Translations under genes and position numbers: made by a program
The notes under the pieces: generated by a model
What the model saw: only the letters and a program-made list of their open reading frames with translations
What the model was told of the DNA's origin: nothing
Database searches by the model: none
Shown here: piece by piece, positions 46,081-53,443 of the stretch
How the letters are laid out: the number at the start of each line of letters is the position of its first letter
How positions within the stretch are numbered: the stretch's first letter is position 1
NCBI RefSeq assembly: GCF_001482365.1
Contig: NZ_CP013254.1
Coordinates: forward strand, 1,426,001-1,490,000
DNA: 64,000 nucleotides
Direction: 5' to 3'
Origin: Kocuria flava
GTDB taxonomy: Bacteria; Actinomycetota; Actinomycetes; Actinomycetales; Micrococcaceae

Positions 46081-46983
46081 ATGTCCCGCTCCGCGCACTC
46101 CGCCCCCGACACCACCTCCTTCTTCTCCGGCAAGGCCCGCACCGTGGCCGCCGCCGCCGCGTTCTCCGGTCTGGCCCTGGCCACGACGGTCTCCGTGCAG
46201 GCCGCCCCCGCCCAGGACTCCGGCGCCGAGGCCCCGCTCTCCGCCGTCGCCGCCGCGACCCCCGCGCCGGGCACCACGGTCTCGCTCGAGCCGGTCGCCC
46301 ACGTGACCGAGGAGAGGACCGCGAAGAAGGCCGAGCCGAAGAAGACCGAGAAGGCCGAAACGAAGAAGGCGGAGCCCCAGGCGCCCGCTGCGCAGCCCGC
46401 GGCCCCGGCGATCGCCGCGGCTCCGGCACCGGTCGCCGTGCCCGTGGCCGCCCCGAAGCCGACCCCCGCCCCGCAGCCGGTGGCCGCCCCCGCCCCGAAG
46501 CCGGCGCCCGCCCCGAAGCCGGCGCCCGCCCCGAAGCCGGCGCCCGCCCCGCAGCCGGTGGCCGCCCCCGCCCCGAAGCCGGCGGCCGAGCCCGTCCGCC
46601 AGGCCGCCCCGGCGCCCGCCGCCGAGCGCACCGTGACCACCCAGTCGAGCTCCTCCGGCAAGGGCGCGACCATCGCCTCCGCCGCCCGCGGCCAGCTCGG
46701 CGTCGGCCAGGACTGCACCGCCCTGGTCACCAACGCCCTGCGCGCCGCCGGGATCAACCACCACGGCTGGCCGGCCTCCTACCTGAGCCTCGGCACCCAG
46801 GTCTCCGCCGGCCAGGCCCAGCCGGGCGACCTCGTCTACTACGCCGACGGCGGCATGGGCGCGGCCCACATCGCGGTCTACATCGGCGGCGGCAAGGCCG
46901 TGCACGGCGGCTGGAACGGCGGGACGACCGTCATCGACAGCGTCAACGTCGGCTCCGGTCCCGTGTTCGTCCGGGTGCGCTGA
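46081..46983 (+). CDS. Second secreted NlpC/P60-like hydrolase, APKP-repeat linker
   Basis: 300 residues. Signal helix about 20-42, a Lys/Glu segment (AKKAEPKKTEKAE), then a long Pro/Ala/Lys linker (about 95-185) built from PAPKPA repeats, then an NlpC/P60-like domain (about 200-300) with the Cys in GQDCTALVTNALR and His in GAAHIAVYIGGG. The basic linker could bind acidic wall polymers or span the wall. ATG 46081 has only a weak ribosome site; an earlier GTG (46042) is possible. No riboswitch precedes it, unlike its upstream neighbour. Confidence 0.85.
   Translation: MSRSAHSAPDTTSFFSGKARTVAAAAAFSGLALATTVSVQAAPAQDSGAEAPLSAVAAATPAPGTTVSLEPVAHVTEERTAKKAEPKKTEKAETKKAEPQAPAAQPAAPAIAAAPAPVAVPVAAPKPTPAPQPVAAPAPKPAPAPKPAPAPKPAPAPQPVAAPAPKPAAEPVRQAAPAPAAERTVTTQSSSSGKGATIASAARGQLGVGQDCTALVTNALRAAGINHHGWPASYLSLGTQVSAGQAQPGDLVYYADGGMGAAHIAVYIGGGKAVHGGWNGGTTVIDSVNVGSGPVFVRVR
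46450..46587 (+). repeat. 18-bp repeats in the APKP linker
   Basis: An 18-base unit encoding PKPAPA recurs head to tail around 46494-46547, flanked by two longer copies of the PQPVAAPAPKP coding segment. Length variation between strains is likely. Confidence 0.8.
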
Positions 46984-47003
46984 CCCGGTTCACCCCCGCG
47001 AGC

Positions 47004-47050
47004 ACGACGTGCGCGGTCCCGGCCGAGAGGGCCGGGGCCGCGCACGTCGT
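47004..47050. terminator. 21-bp hairpin terminator
   Basis: 21 paired bases, one of them a G-T wobble, loop GAGAG, starting 21 bases after the stop of the second hydrolase. Confidence 0.8.
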
Positions 47051-47163
47051 CGTTGCGGCCGCTGCCCGGCTTCGTCCGCAGCGGGGGAGCGTGCCGTCCC
47101 CGCGCGGCCGCCGGCCGGGCCCGCACGGGCCGGCATCCCGGGAGGCGGCCGGCGGGAGCCCCG

Positions 47164-47169
47164 TAGAAT
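47164..47169 (+). promoter_or_regulatory. -10 box of leaderless small membrane gene
   Basis: TAGAAT, then GGGACC, then the ATG: a 6-base gap with no ribosome site. Confidence 0.65.
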
Positions 47170-47175
47170 GGGACC

Positions 47176-47445
47176 ATGCCCACCGACTACCAGCGCAGCG
47201 CCCGCACCAGCCTCGACCGCGAGTACGCCTACATGGCGTGGGGGATGATGGCCGGCGCCGTGCCCGGGGTCGTGGCCGGGCTGGTCGTGGCCGCGTTCGT
47301 GGGCCACGCCGCCATGTGGGTCTCCGTGCTCGGCGGCGTGGGTATCGTCCTCGGCCTCGTCGCCGGGATCCTCCTGCACCGGGCGCGCCACGGCCGCGGC
47401 GCCCAGGACCGGGCGGCGTCCCCGGAGCACCGTCCGCGCAGCTGA
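47176..47445 (+). CDS. Small two-helix membrane protein
   Basis: 89 residues: an N-terminal soluble segment (TDYQRSARTSLDREYAYMAWG), two membrane helices (about 22-42 and 45-68) rich in Gly/Ala/Val, and a charged tail. No family was recognised. Expressed from a leaderless mRNA. It lies after the two cell-wall hydrolases and ends 28 bases before the convergent NUDIX-fusion gene. Confidence 0.7.
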   Translation: MPTDYQRSARTSLDREYAYMAWGMMAGAVPGVVAGLVVAAFVGHAAMWVSVLGGVGIVLGLVAGILLHRARHGRGAQDRAASPEHRPRS

Positions 47446-47473
47446 CCCGGTGCGGTCGCGCGCCGCCCGGTGC

Positions 47474-48838
47474 TCAGCCGTGGGCGGGCGCGGCACCGCC
47501 CGGCGCGGCACGCCGGCGCAGCGCCGGCACCACGTGCTCCGCCAGCAGCGGCGCCAGGTCCTCCGGCAGCGCCGCCCCGAGCGGCAGCCGCCGCAGCTCC
47601 GCGATCTCCGCGAGCGGGCGCGGGCGCTGCGCCAGGGCCGCCGTGAAGACGGTGCAGCGCACCCACGTCGCGGCCTCGTTGGCCGCCGGGGCCTCGAACT
47701 CGCCCAGCGGCACCAGCTCCTCCGGGCGCACCCGCAGGCCGACCTCCTCGTGGGCCTCGCGCACCGCCGCCTGCACCGGGGTCTCGCCGGGCTCGAGCTT
47801 GCCGCCCACCAGCATGAAGCGGTCCGTGCCGCGCTTGCGCACCGTCAGCAGGGCGCCGTCGTCGTCGAGGAAGCACACCGCGGTGATCACGAGCACCGCG
47901 GACCCCTCGGGAACCCCGCCCCCGGGCACCGGCTCCGGGACGTCGCGCAGCCGGGCGGTCTCGGCGGCCAGGTTGCGGGCCGCCGCGGCGGCCCAGCGCC
48001 GTCGCGCCGCCGCGGTGCGGTACAGCGGCCCGCCGGCGAGCAGGCCCTCCAGCACCCGCAGCCGGCCCGCGGCGAAGTCCGCCGCCGGCACGTGGGCGTA
48101 CTCCTCGCGCACCGCCGCCGCGTAGGCCGCGTACTCCTGCGGGCTGCCGCCGAGCACCGCCAGGTCGGCGTCGAGCAGCAGGGCCCCCGCCGTGTCCCCG
48201 GGCTGCGCCCGGTGCCCCTCCGTCAGCAGGACCAGCCGCCGGGCCTCGGCCACCACCGCGTCGGGGAAGCCCGCGGCCGTCAGGCGCGCCCGGGCCAGCT
48301 CCGCGGACTCGCGCTCGTCCGCCCCGGCCCGCCCGCGGTGGACGGCGTCGTGGAACCAGGCCGCCAGCACGAGGGCGTCCTCCGTCCAGGGGGTGGGCAG
48401 GGGCGAGGCCTCCGGGACGAGCCGCTCGAGGGCCTCGAGCACCGCGAGCAGGTGGGCGGGGCCGTGGTAGCGCCGGTGCGGCTCGCCCCAGCGCGCCAGC
48501 AGCTCGGCGCCGAGGTCCGCGTGCCCGGGGAAGCGGGCGTCCCAGCGGCGGCGCAGCGTGCGCTCCAGCTTCTCCGGCCGGGAGCGGGCCGGCACCCGCA
48601 GCCCGCTGCGCAGCAGCACCCGCGTCAGCTCCCGGCCGGTGACGGGAACGGCCCCGGCCGCGACGGCGTCGTCGTAGAGGCCCGCCCGCACGTCGTAGTG
48701 GTCCCGGTCGAAGGCGCGCCCCGGCACGCCCAGGCGGGAGGCGAACGCGTGCAGCTCGTCGTAGGAGGTGTCCGAGACCAGGTGCGAGAACCGGGTGCCG
48801 TGGGCGGGCCACAGCGGCGGGTCGATGTAGACGGGCAT
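47474..48838 (-). CDS. DUF4031 / HD-hydrolase / NUDIX triple-domain protein
   Basis: 454 residues. Residues 1-85 match DUF4031 (MPVYIDPPLWPAHGTRFSHLVSDTS in part, FDRDHYDV). Residues about 90-290 resemble the COG4339-type HD phosphohydrolases (HRRYHGPAHLLAVLEALE, LAAWFHDAVH). From about 315 a NUDIX domain follows, with a complete box beginning GGKLEPGETP and ending REAHEEVGL. The parts may act on related nucleotides. ATG 48838 has TAGGAT 7 bases upstream, so a leaderless transcript. Each domain is clear; the combined role is unknown. Confidence 0.85.
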   Translation of the reverse strand: MPVYIDPPLWPAHGTRFSHLVSDTSYDELHAFASRLGVPGRAFDRDHYDVRAGLYDDAVAAGAVPVTGRELTRVLLRSGLRVPARSRPEKLERTLRRRWDARFPGHADLGAELLARWGEPHRRYHGPAHLLAVLEALERLVPEASPLPTPWTEDALVLAAWFHDAVHRGRAGADERESAELARARLTAAGFPDAVVAEARRLVLLTEGHRAQPGDTAGALLLDADLAVLGGSPQEYAAYAAAVREEYAHVPAADFAAGRLRVLEGLLAGGPLYRTAAARRRWAAAAARNLAAETARLRDVPEPVPGGGVPEGSAVLVITAVCFLDDDGALLTVRKRGTDRFMLVGGKLEPGETPVQAAVREAHEEVGLRVRPEELVPLGEFEAPAANEAATWVRCTVFTAALAQRPRPLAEIAELRRLPLGAALPEDLAPLLAEHVVPALRRRAAPGGAAPAHG

Positions 48839-48845
48839 GCGACCG

Positions 48846-48851
48846 ATCCTA
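48846..48851 (-). promoter_or_regulatory. -10 box of leaderless NUDIX-fusion gene
   Basis: TAGGAT on the minus strand, 7 bases before the ATG. Confidence 0.6.
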
Positions 48852-48885
48852 GTGGCGGCGGTTCGCGGGCCCCGGGGCGAGACCC

Positions 48886-48891
48886 TAGACT
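48886..48891 (+). promoter_or_regulatory. -10 box of tRNA-Arg
   Basis: TAGACT, 9 bases before the mature tRNA 5' end, so the tRNA is made with almost no 5' leader. Confidence 0.6.
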
Positions 48892-48900
48892 GATCGGGTC

Positions 48901-48973
48901 GCCCTCGTAGCTCAGGGGATAGAGCACGGCTCTCCTAAAGCCGGTGTCGTTGGTTCGAATCCAATCGAGGGCA
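48901..48973 (+). tRNA. tRNA-Arg(CCU)
   Basis: Acceptor GCCCTCG pairs perfectly with CGAGGGC. The anticodon stem CGGCT/AGCCG has loop CTCCTAA with anticodon CCT at 48934-48936, reading AGG. The T arm is GTTGG-TTCGAAT-CCAAT. The discriminator is A at 48973, and the next three bases are CCA. Confidence 0.95.
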
Positions 48974-48978
48974 CCACC

Positions 48979-49023
48979 GCGCACGGACGCCCCGGACCGC
49001 CACGGTCCGGGGCGTCCGTGCGC
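48979..49023 (+). terminator. Terminator of tRNA-Arg
   Basis: 20-bp perfect stem with 5-base loop (GCCAC), starting 5 bases after the tRNA discriminator. Confidence 0.8.
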
Positions 49024-49074
49024 CCGGGCACCGCCCGGGTCGGGTGCGGTCCGTGCGCTCGGCGGCCCGCGCGC

Positions 49075-49782
49075 TCAGCGGCCGGTCCGGGGTCCCGGCT
49101 CCTGGCCCCGGGGACGGGACAGAGCCCCGTCCCCGGCGTGGTCCCCGCCCGCGGCGCGGGCCGCCGCGCGGCGGCGCAGCCCCTCGGCGGCGGTCAGGGC
49201 CGTCACGGCGAGCAGCAGCACGAGCAGCACCCACCGTGCGAGCACGAGCAGGGAGGCCGTGGTCACCGCGGCGCCGTCCCCGGGGTCCGCGAGCGCGGCG
49301 TCGATCGCCGAGTTGCCGGCCAGGGAGACGCCCGCGAAGGCCAGCACGACCGCCGACCGGGTCCAGCGCCGGGCACGGGAGGCCGTGTTGAGGGCCACGA
49401 ACAGCAGCCACGCGAGGCCCACGAACAGCGGGGCGAGCAGCCCGGAGCTGCGGTGGATGCCCTCGTAGGCGGCGCGGCCCTCCTCGCCCAGGGACGCGGC
49501 CAGGGCCCGGGCGTGCTCCTGGTCGAACCCGCCCAGGGTCCACTCGGCCAGGGGCGTGCCGCCGGCCGCGGCCGCCGCGAACCCCGGCAGGATCCAGGCG
49601 TGGACCCACAGCCACAGCGCCGCGGCCACGGCCATGGTCGCACCCACCACCAGGCCGGGGCTGGACCGGGGCGGGGCCGGGCGCGCGGGGGCCTGCTCCC
49701 TCGCCCGCTCCCGCCCACCGCCGGGGGCCCGGCCCGCCGAGTCCCCGTGCTTCCTGGCCTTCTGCGCTCTCGTCAGTCCCAT
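49075..49782 (-). CDS. Four-helix integral membrane protein, unknown family
   Basis: 235 residues. A basic N terminus (TRAQKARKHGDSAGRAPGGG) precedes four membrane helices at about 50-75, 120-140, 152-172 and 182-205, and a charged, Arg/Gly-rich tail. No family was recognised. ATG 49782 has GATAAT 6 bases upstream, so it is probably leaderless. It is divergent from the NHL-propeller gene; function unknown. Confidence 0.7.
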   Translation of the reverse strand: MGLTRAQKARKHGDSAGRAPGGGRERAREQAPARPAPPRSSPGLVVGATMAVAAALWLWVHAWILPGFAAAAAGGTPLAEWTLGGFDQEHARALAASLGEEGRAAYEGIHRSSGLLAPLFVGLAWLLFVALNTASRARRWTRSAVVLAFAGVSLAGNSAIDAALADPGDGAAVTTASLLVLARWVLLVLLLAVTALTAAEGLRRRAAARAAGGDHAGDGALSRPRGQEPGPRTGR

Positions 49783-49788
49783 GCGGCC

Positions 49789-49794
49789 ATTATC
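49789..49794 (-). promoter_or_regulatory. -10 box of four-helix membrane gene
   Basis: GATAAT on the minus strand, one change from TATAAT, 6 bases before the ATG. Confidence 0.55.
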
Positions 49795-50007
49795 GGTCCC
49801 GTTCCCGCCGCGGTCCCCGGTCCGGCCGGGCGGTGCGCCCCGTCCCGTCCCCGGACGGCGGCCCGGCCCGGACCGGGCCTGTGGGCTCGGGCCGTGCAGG
49901 CCGGCCCGGGGGTAGGCTGGGGCCACCCGGTACGGTCGGCGCACCGGCCGGGGCGGTCCGGCCGAGGGCGGCCGGGTCCCGCCGAGGACGACACGGAGGT
50001 GCCCGTC

Positions 50008-50736
50008 ATGGAACTGTCCATCGGACTCCCGGACGGCCTGCTGATGCGGCTGACCGAGGGCAACGTGCTCACGCTGTTCGAGAAGGACCACGAGACGGTC
50101 CGGCGGAGCGTGGACTGCTCCGTCCTCGGCGGCGAACCCATGGCGGACATGGTGTGGTCGCACAAGCTCTCGGCCGTGATCGTCGCGGTGCCCACGCTGC
50201 ACCGGCTGTTCCGGTGGGACCCGTACACCGACGTGCTCTACGAGTTCGCCGGCACGGGGGAGCCCGGGCGGCGGGACGGCAAGGCGGCGCAGGCCAAGTT
50301 CGACACCCCGGTGTCCATCACCGAGGACGGCAACGGGACCCTGTGGCTGATCGACCGGGGGTCCTCGTCCCTGCGGTGCGTCGAGATCGACACCGACAAG
50401 CCCGACGGCGCCCCGCAGGTGTGCACGGTCGTCGGCCGGCGCGGCGCGGGCTTCGCCGACGGTCCCGCCGAGACGGCCCAGCTGGACCACCCCGAGGACC
50501 TGCAGATCCTCTACGACGGATCGATCGTCGTCGCCGACACCGGCAACCACGCCATCCGCCACCTCGACCCCGCCTTCCGCGAGCTCGACACCGTCTACGG
50601 CGGCCCGGACCGGACCCCGGGTCTCGACGACGACGACGTCGAGCTCTGCCGGCCCCGGCGGGTCACGGTCGCCGACTCGGAGCTGTGGGTCGAGGACGAC
50701 AACGGCCGGCACCGCCTGGAGCTGCACTTCGTCTGA
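50008..50736 (+). CDS. NHL-repeat beta-propeller protein
   Basis: 242 residues without signal peptide or membrane helix, so cytoplasmic. Repeated propeller blades are seen, e.g. FAGTGEPGRRDGKAAQAKFDTPVSI, GADGPAETAQLDHPEDL-type and DTGNHAIRHLDP, the hallmark of NHL repeats. In related proteins this propeller follows a thioredoxin domain; here that domain is absent. ATG 50008 follows GGAGG at 7 bases. A TAGGCT -10-like box lies near 49914. Role unknown; propellers usually bind protein or RNA. Confidence 0.75.
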   Translation: MELSIGLPDGLLMRLTEGNVLTLFEKDHETVRRSVDCSVLGGEPMADMVWSHKLSAVIVAVPTLHRLFRWDPYTDVLYEFAGTGEPGRRDGKAAQAKFDTPVSITEDGNGTLWLIDRGSSSLRCVEIDTDKPDGAPQVCTVVGRRGAGFADGPAETAQLDHPEDLQILYDGSIVVADTGNHAIRHLDPAFRELDTVYGGPDRTPGLDDDDVELCRPRRVTVADSELWVEDDNGRHRLELHFV

Positions 50737-50770
50737 GCCGCCGGCCCGCGGAGGTGTCCCCGACCCTCGG

Positions 50771-50776
50771 TAGACT
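50771..50776 (+). promoter_or_regulatory. -10 box of pcrA
   Basis: TAGACT, 10 bases before the ATG; a leader of at most a few bases is expected. Confidence 0.55.
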
Positions 50777-50786
50777 GTCGGGCACG

Positions 50787-53240
50787 ATGGACTACCTCTT
50801 CGACAATCCCCTCCTGCCCTCCGCGCCCCCGGCCCCTCCGGCCGCCCCGCGGCCCGCCGCCGCCCCGGAGGCGCTCGTGGAGGGGCTCAACGAGCCCCAG
50901 CGGGCGGCCGTGGAGCACGCCGGCGGACCCCTGCTGATCGTCGCGGGCGCCGGCTCCGGCAAGACCCGCGTGCTGACCCACCGGATCGCCCACCTCCTGG
51001 CCACCGGCCGGGCCCACCAGGGGCAGATCCTCGCGATCACGTTCACGAACAAGGCCGCGGCGGAGATGCGCGAGCGCGTCGTCGAGCTCGTGGGGGACTC
51101 GGCGCGGTCGATGTCGATCTCCACCTTCCACTCCTTCTGCGTGCGCGTGCTCCGGCGCGAGGCGGCGAGCGTGGGCCTGAAGTCGACGTTCTCCATCTAC
51201 GACGCCGTCGACTCGCTGCGGCTGATCACGCTCGTGGCCCGCCAGCACGACCTCGACCCGAAGCGCTTCGCGCCCAAGAGCATCCAGCACCGCATCTCCG
51301 CGCTGAAGAACGAGCTGGTCGACGACGAGACGTTCCTGGCCCGCACCTCGGAGACGGACCCGTTCGAGAGCGCCGTCGCCCAGGTCTACCGCGGCTACAC
51401 CGAGCGGCTGCGCGCGGCCAACGCGATGGACTTCGACGACCTCATCAGCCAGACCGTGCACATGTTCCGGGCCTTCCCGCAGGTCGCCGAGTACTACCGG
51501 CGCAAGTACCGGCACGTGCTCATCGACGAGTACCAGGACACCAACCACGCCCAGTACGCCCTGGTGCGCGAGCTCGTGGGCACCGCCGCCCCCGAGGGGC
51601 AGGGCGGGCCCGCCGCGGTGCCCCCCGCCGAGCTGACGGTGGTGGGCGACTCCGACCAGTCGATCTACGCGTTCCGCGGCGCGGACATCCGCAACATCGT
51701 CGACTTCGAGCAGGACTACCCCGAGGCGCGCACCATCCTGCTCGAGCAGAACTACCGCTCGACCCAGAACATCCTCACGGCAGCCAACGCCGTCATCGCC
51801 CAGAACAAGGGCCGCCGCGAGAAGCGGCTGTGGACCGCCTCCGGGGACGGGGAGAAGATCGTCGGCTACGCCGCCGAGAACGAGCACGAGGAGGCCCGCT
51901 TCATCGCCGAGGAGATCGACCGGCTCCAGGACGAGGACGGCTACCGGCCCGGCGACGTCGCCGTGTTCTACCGCACCAACGCCCAGTCGCGCTCGCTCGA
52001 GGAGATCCTCATGCGCGTGGGCCTGCCCTACAAGGTCGTGGGCGGCACCCGCTTCTACGAGCGCAAGGAGATCAAGGACGCCCTGTCCTACCTGCGCGCG
52101 GTCGTCAACCCCGACGACGACGTCAACGTCCGCCGCATCGTCAACGAGCCCAAGCGCGGGATCGGCGACCGCGCCGAGGGGGCGGTCGTGGCCCTCGCGG
52201 ACCGGGAGCGGATCTCCTTCATGGCCGCCCTGCGCCGCGCCGACGAGGCCCCCGGACTGGCCACGCGCTCGCTGAACGCGGTGCGCTCCTTCGCCCAGCT
52301 CATGGACGACCTCGCGACCGTGGCCGAGAGCTCGGGCGCGGCGACCGTCCTCGAGGCCGTCCTCGAGCAGTCCGGCTACCTGGCCGCGCTGCGCGGGTCC
52401 TCCGACCCCCAGGACGAGTCCCGGGTGGAGAACCTCGCCGAGCTCGTCGCGGTGGTCCGGGAGTTCGAGCGGGACAACCCGGACGCCGGGCTCGCCGAGT
52501 TCCTCGAGCACGTCTCCCTCGTGGCCGACGCCGACCAGATCCCCAGCAGGCCGCCGGCGCCGGGGACCGAGGGCGGGCCCAGTGCCGAGCAGATCGCGGC
52601 CGAGGTCGCCGAGGCCCGCGCACAGGGGGTCGTGACCCTGATGACCCTGCACACGGCCAAGGGCCTCGAGTTCCCGGTGGTCTTCCTCACCGGCCTGGAG
52701 CACGGGCTGTTCCCGCACCAGCGCTCCCTCACCGACGAGAAGGAGATGGAGGAGGAGCGGCGGCTCGCCTACGTGGGCCTGACCCGCGCCCGCGAGCGGC
52801 TCTACCTCACCCGCTCCGAGTTCCGCTCGATGTGGGGCCAGTCGCAGTACAACCCGGCCAGCCCGTTCCTCGACGAGATCCCCGCCGGGCTCGTGGACTG
52901 GAAGCGCGAGGGCGCCGCGGCCGCGCCGTCGTGGGGCTCGGCGGTCCACGGCGGCCAGCGCCGCGACCCGATGCGCGGGTCCTACTGGGGGGCCGCCGCG
53001 TCCGCGAACGCGGCGTTCGAGCGGATGGCCCCGCCCCGGGGCAGCGCCGCCGGGCGGGTCCAGCCCAACAAGGAGATCCCCTCCCTGGCGGTGGGGGACA
53101 CGGTCGAGCACACCACCTTCGGGAAGGGCACCGTGGTCTCCGTGGAGGGCGCCGGGGACAAGACCGTGGCGAAGGTGCGCTTCGGGGCCGAGGAGAAGCG
53201 GCTGCTGCTGCGCTACGCCCCGCTGACCAAGGTCGGCTGA
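50787..53240 (+). CDS. pcrA: ATP-dependent DNA helicase PcrA/UvrD
   Basis: 817-residue superfamily 1A helicase of repair and replication. Motif I is VAGAGSGKT (about 52-60), motif II LIDEYQDT, motif III GDSDQSIYAFRGAD, motif IV region NYRSTQNIL, motif V TLHTAKGLEF and motif VI VGLTRARERLYL. The C-terminal Tudor-like part (VGDTVEHTTFGKGTVVSVEG) is the PcrA RNA-polymerase-binding domain. ATG 50787 has a TAGACT box just upstream and no ribosome site. In many Micrococcales pcrA is near sucCD; here a transporter and a membrane gene lie between. Confidence 0.95.
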   Translation: MDYLFDNPLLPSAPPAPPAAPRPAAAPEALVEGLNEPQRAAVEHAGGPLLIVAGAGSGKTRVLTHRIAHLLATGRAHQGQILAITFTNKAAAEMRERVVELVGDSARSMSISTFHSFCVRVLRREAASVGLKSTFSIYDAVDSLRLITLVARQHDLDPKRFAPKSIQHRISALKNELVDDETFLARTSETDPFESAVAQVYRGYTERLRAANAMDFDDLISQTVHMFRAFPQVAEYYRRKYRHVLIDEYQDTNHAQYALVRELVGTAAPEGQGGPAAVPPAELTVVGDSDQSIYAFRGADIRNIVDFEQDYPEARTILLEQNYRSTQNILTAANAVIAQNKGRREKRLWTASGDGEKIVGYAAENEHEEARFIAEEIDRLQDEDGYRPGDVAVFYRTNAQSRSLEEILMRVGLPYKVVGGTRFYERKEIKDALSYLRAVVNPDDDVNVRRIVNEPKRGIGDRAEGAVVALADRERISFMAALRRADEAPGLATRSLNAVRSFAQLMDDLATVAESSGAATVLEAVLEQSGYLAALRGSSDPQDESRVENLAELVAVVREFERDNPDAGLAEFLEHVSLVADADQIPSRPPAPGTEGGPSAEQIAAEVAEARAQGVVTLMTLHTAKGLEFPVVFLTGLEHGLFPHQRSLTDEKEMEEERRLAYVGLTRARERLYLTRSEFRSMWGQSQYNPASPFLDEIPAGLVDWKREGAAAAPSWGSAVHGGQRRDPMRGSYWGAAASANAAFERMAPPRGSAAGRVQPNKEIPSLAVGDTVEHTTFGKGTVVSVEGAGDKTVAKVRFGAEEKRLLLRYAPLTKVG

Positions 53241-53274
53241 CCGAGGCCGGCCCGCGGATGCGGCCCGTCCGACC

Positions 53275-53300
53275 TGCTCCCGCGCCCCGTCGCGGGAGCA
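53275..53300 (+). terminator. First terminator after pcrA
   Basis: 10-bp perfect stem (TGCTCCCGCG/CGCGGGAGCA), 6-base loop. Confidence 0.65.
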
Positions 53301-53373
53301 CCGCAGCACGGGGGCGCCCCGGTGCGGGCGCGGCCCCGGTGCGGCGCGGCGCGGCCGCGGAGCATCCCGGTCA

Positions 53374-53429
53374 CGGCGCGGCCCCGGCCGGGGTGCTCCG
53401 GGAGGAGCGCCCCGGCCGGGGCCGCGCCG
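53374..53429. terminator. 26-bp hairpin with GNRA-type loop
   Basis: A 20-bp perfect stem continues through a T-G pair into 5 more base pairs, closed by loop GGGA, a GNRA tetraloop. It lies between the convergent pcrA and sugar-porter genes and is probably a bidirectional terminator. Confidence 0.75.
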
Positions 53430-53443
53430 GCCGCCGGCGAGGA

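Noticed and set aside
46450..46587. Repeats as CRISPR or non-coding satellite
   Set aside because: They encode the PAPKPA linker in frame and lack spacers.
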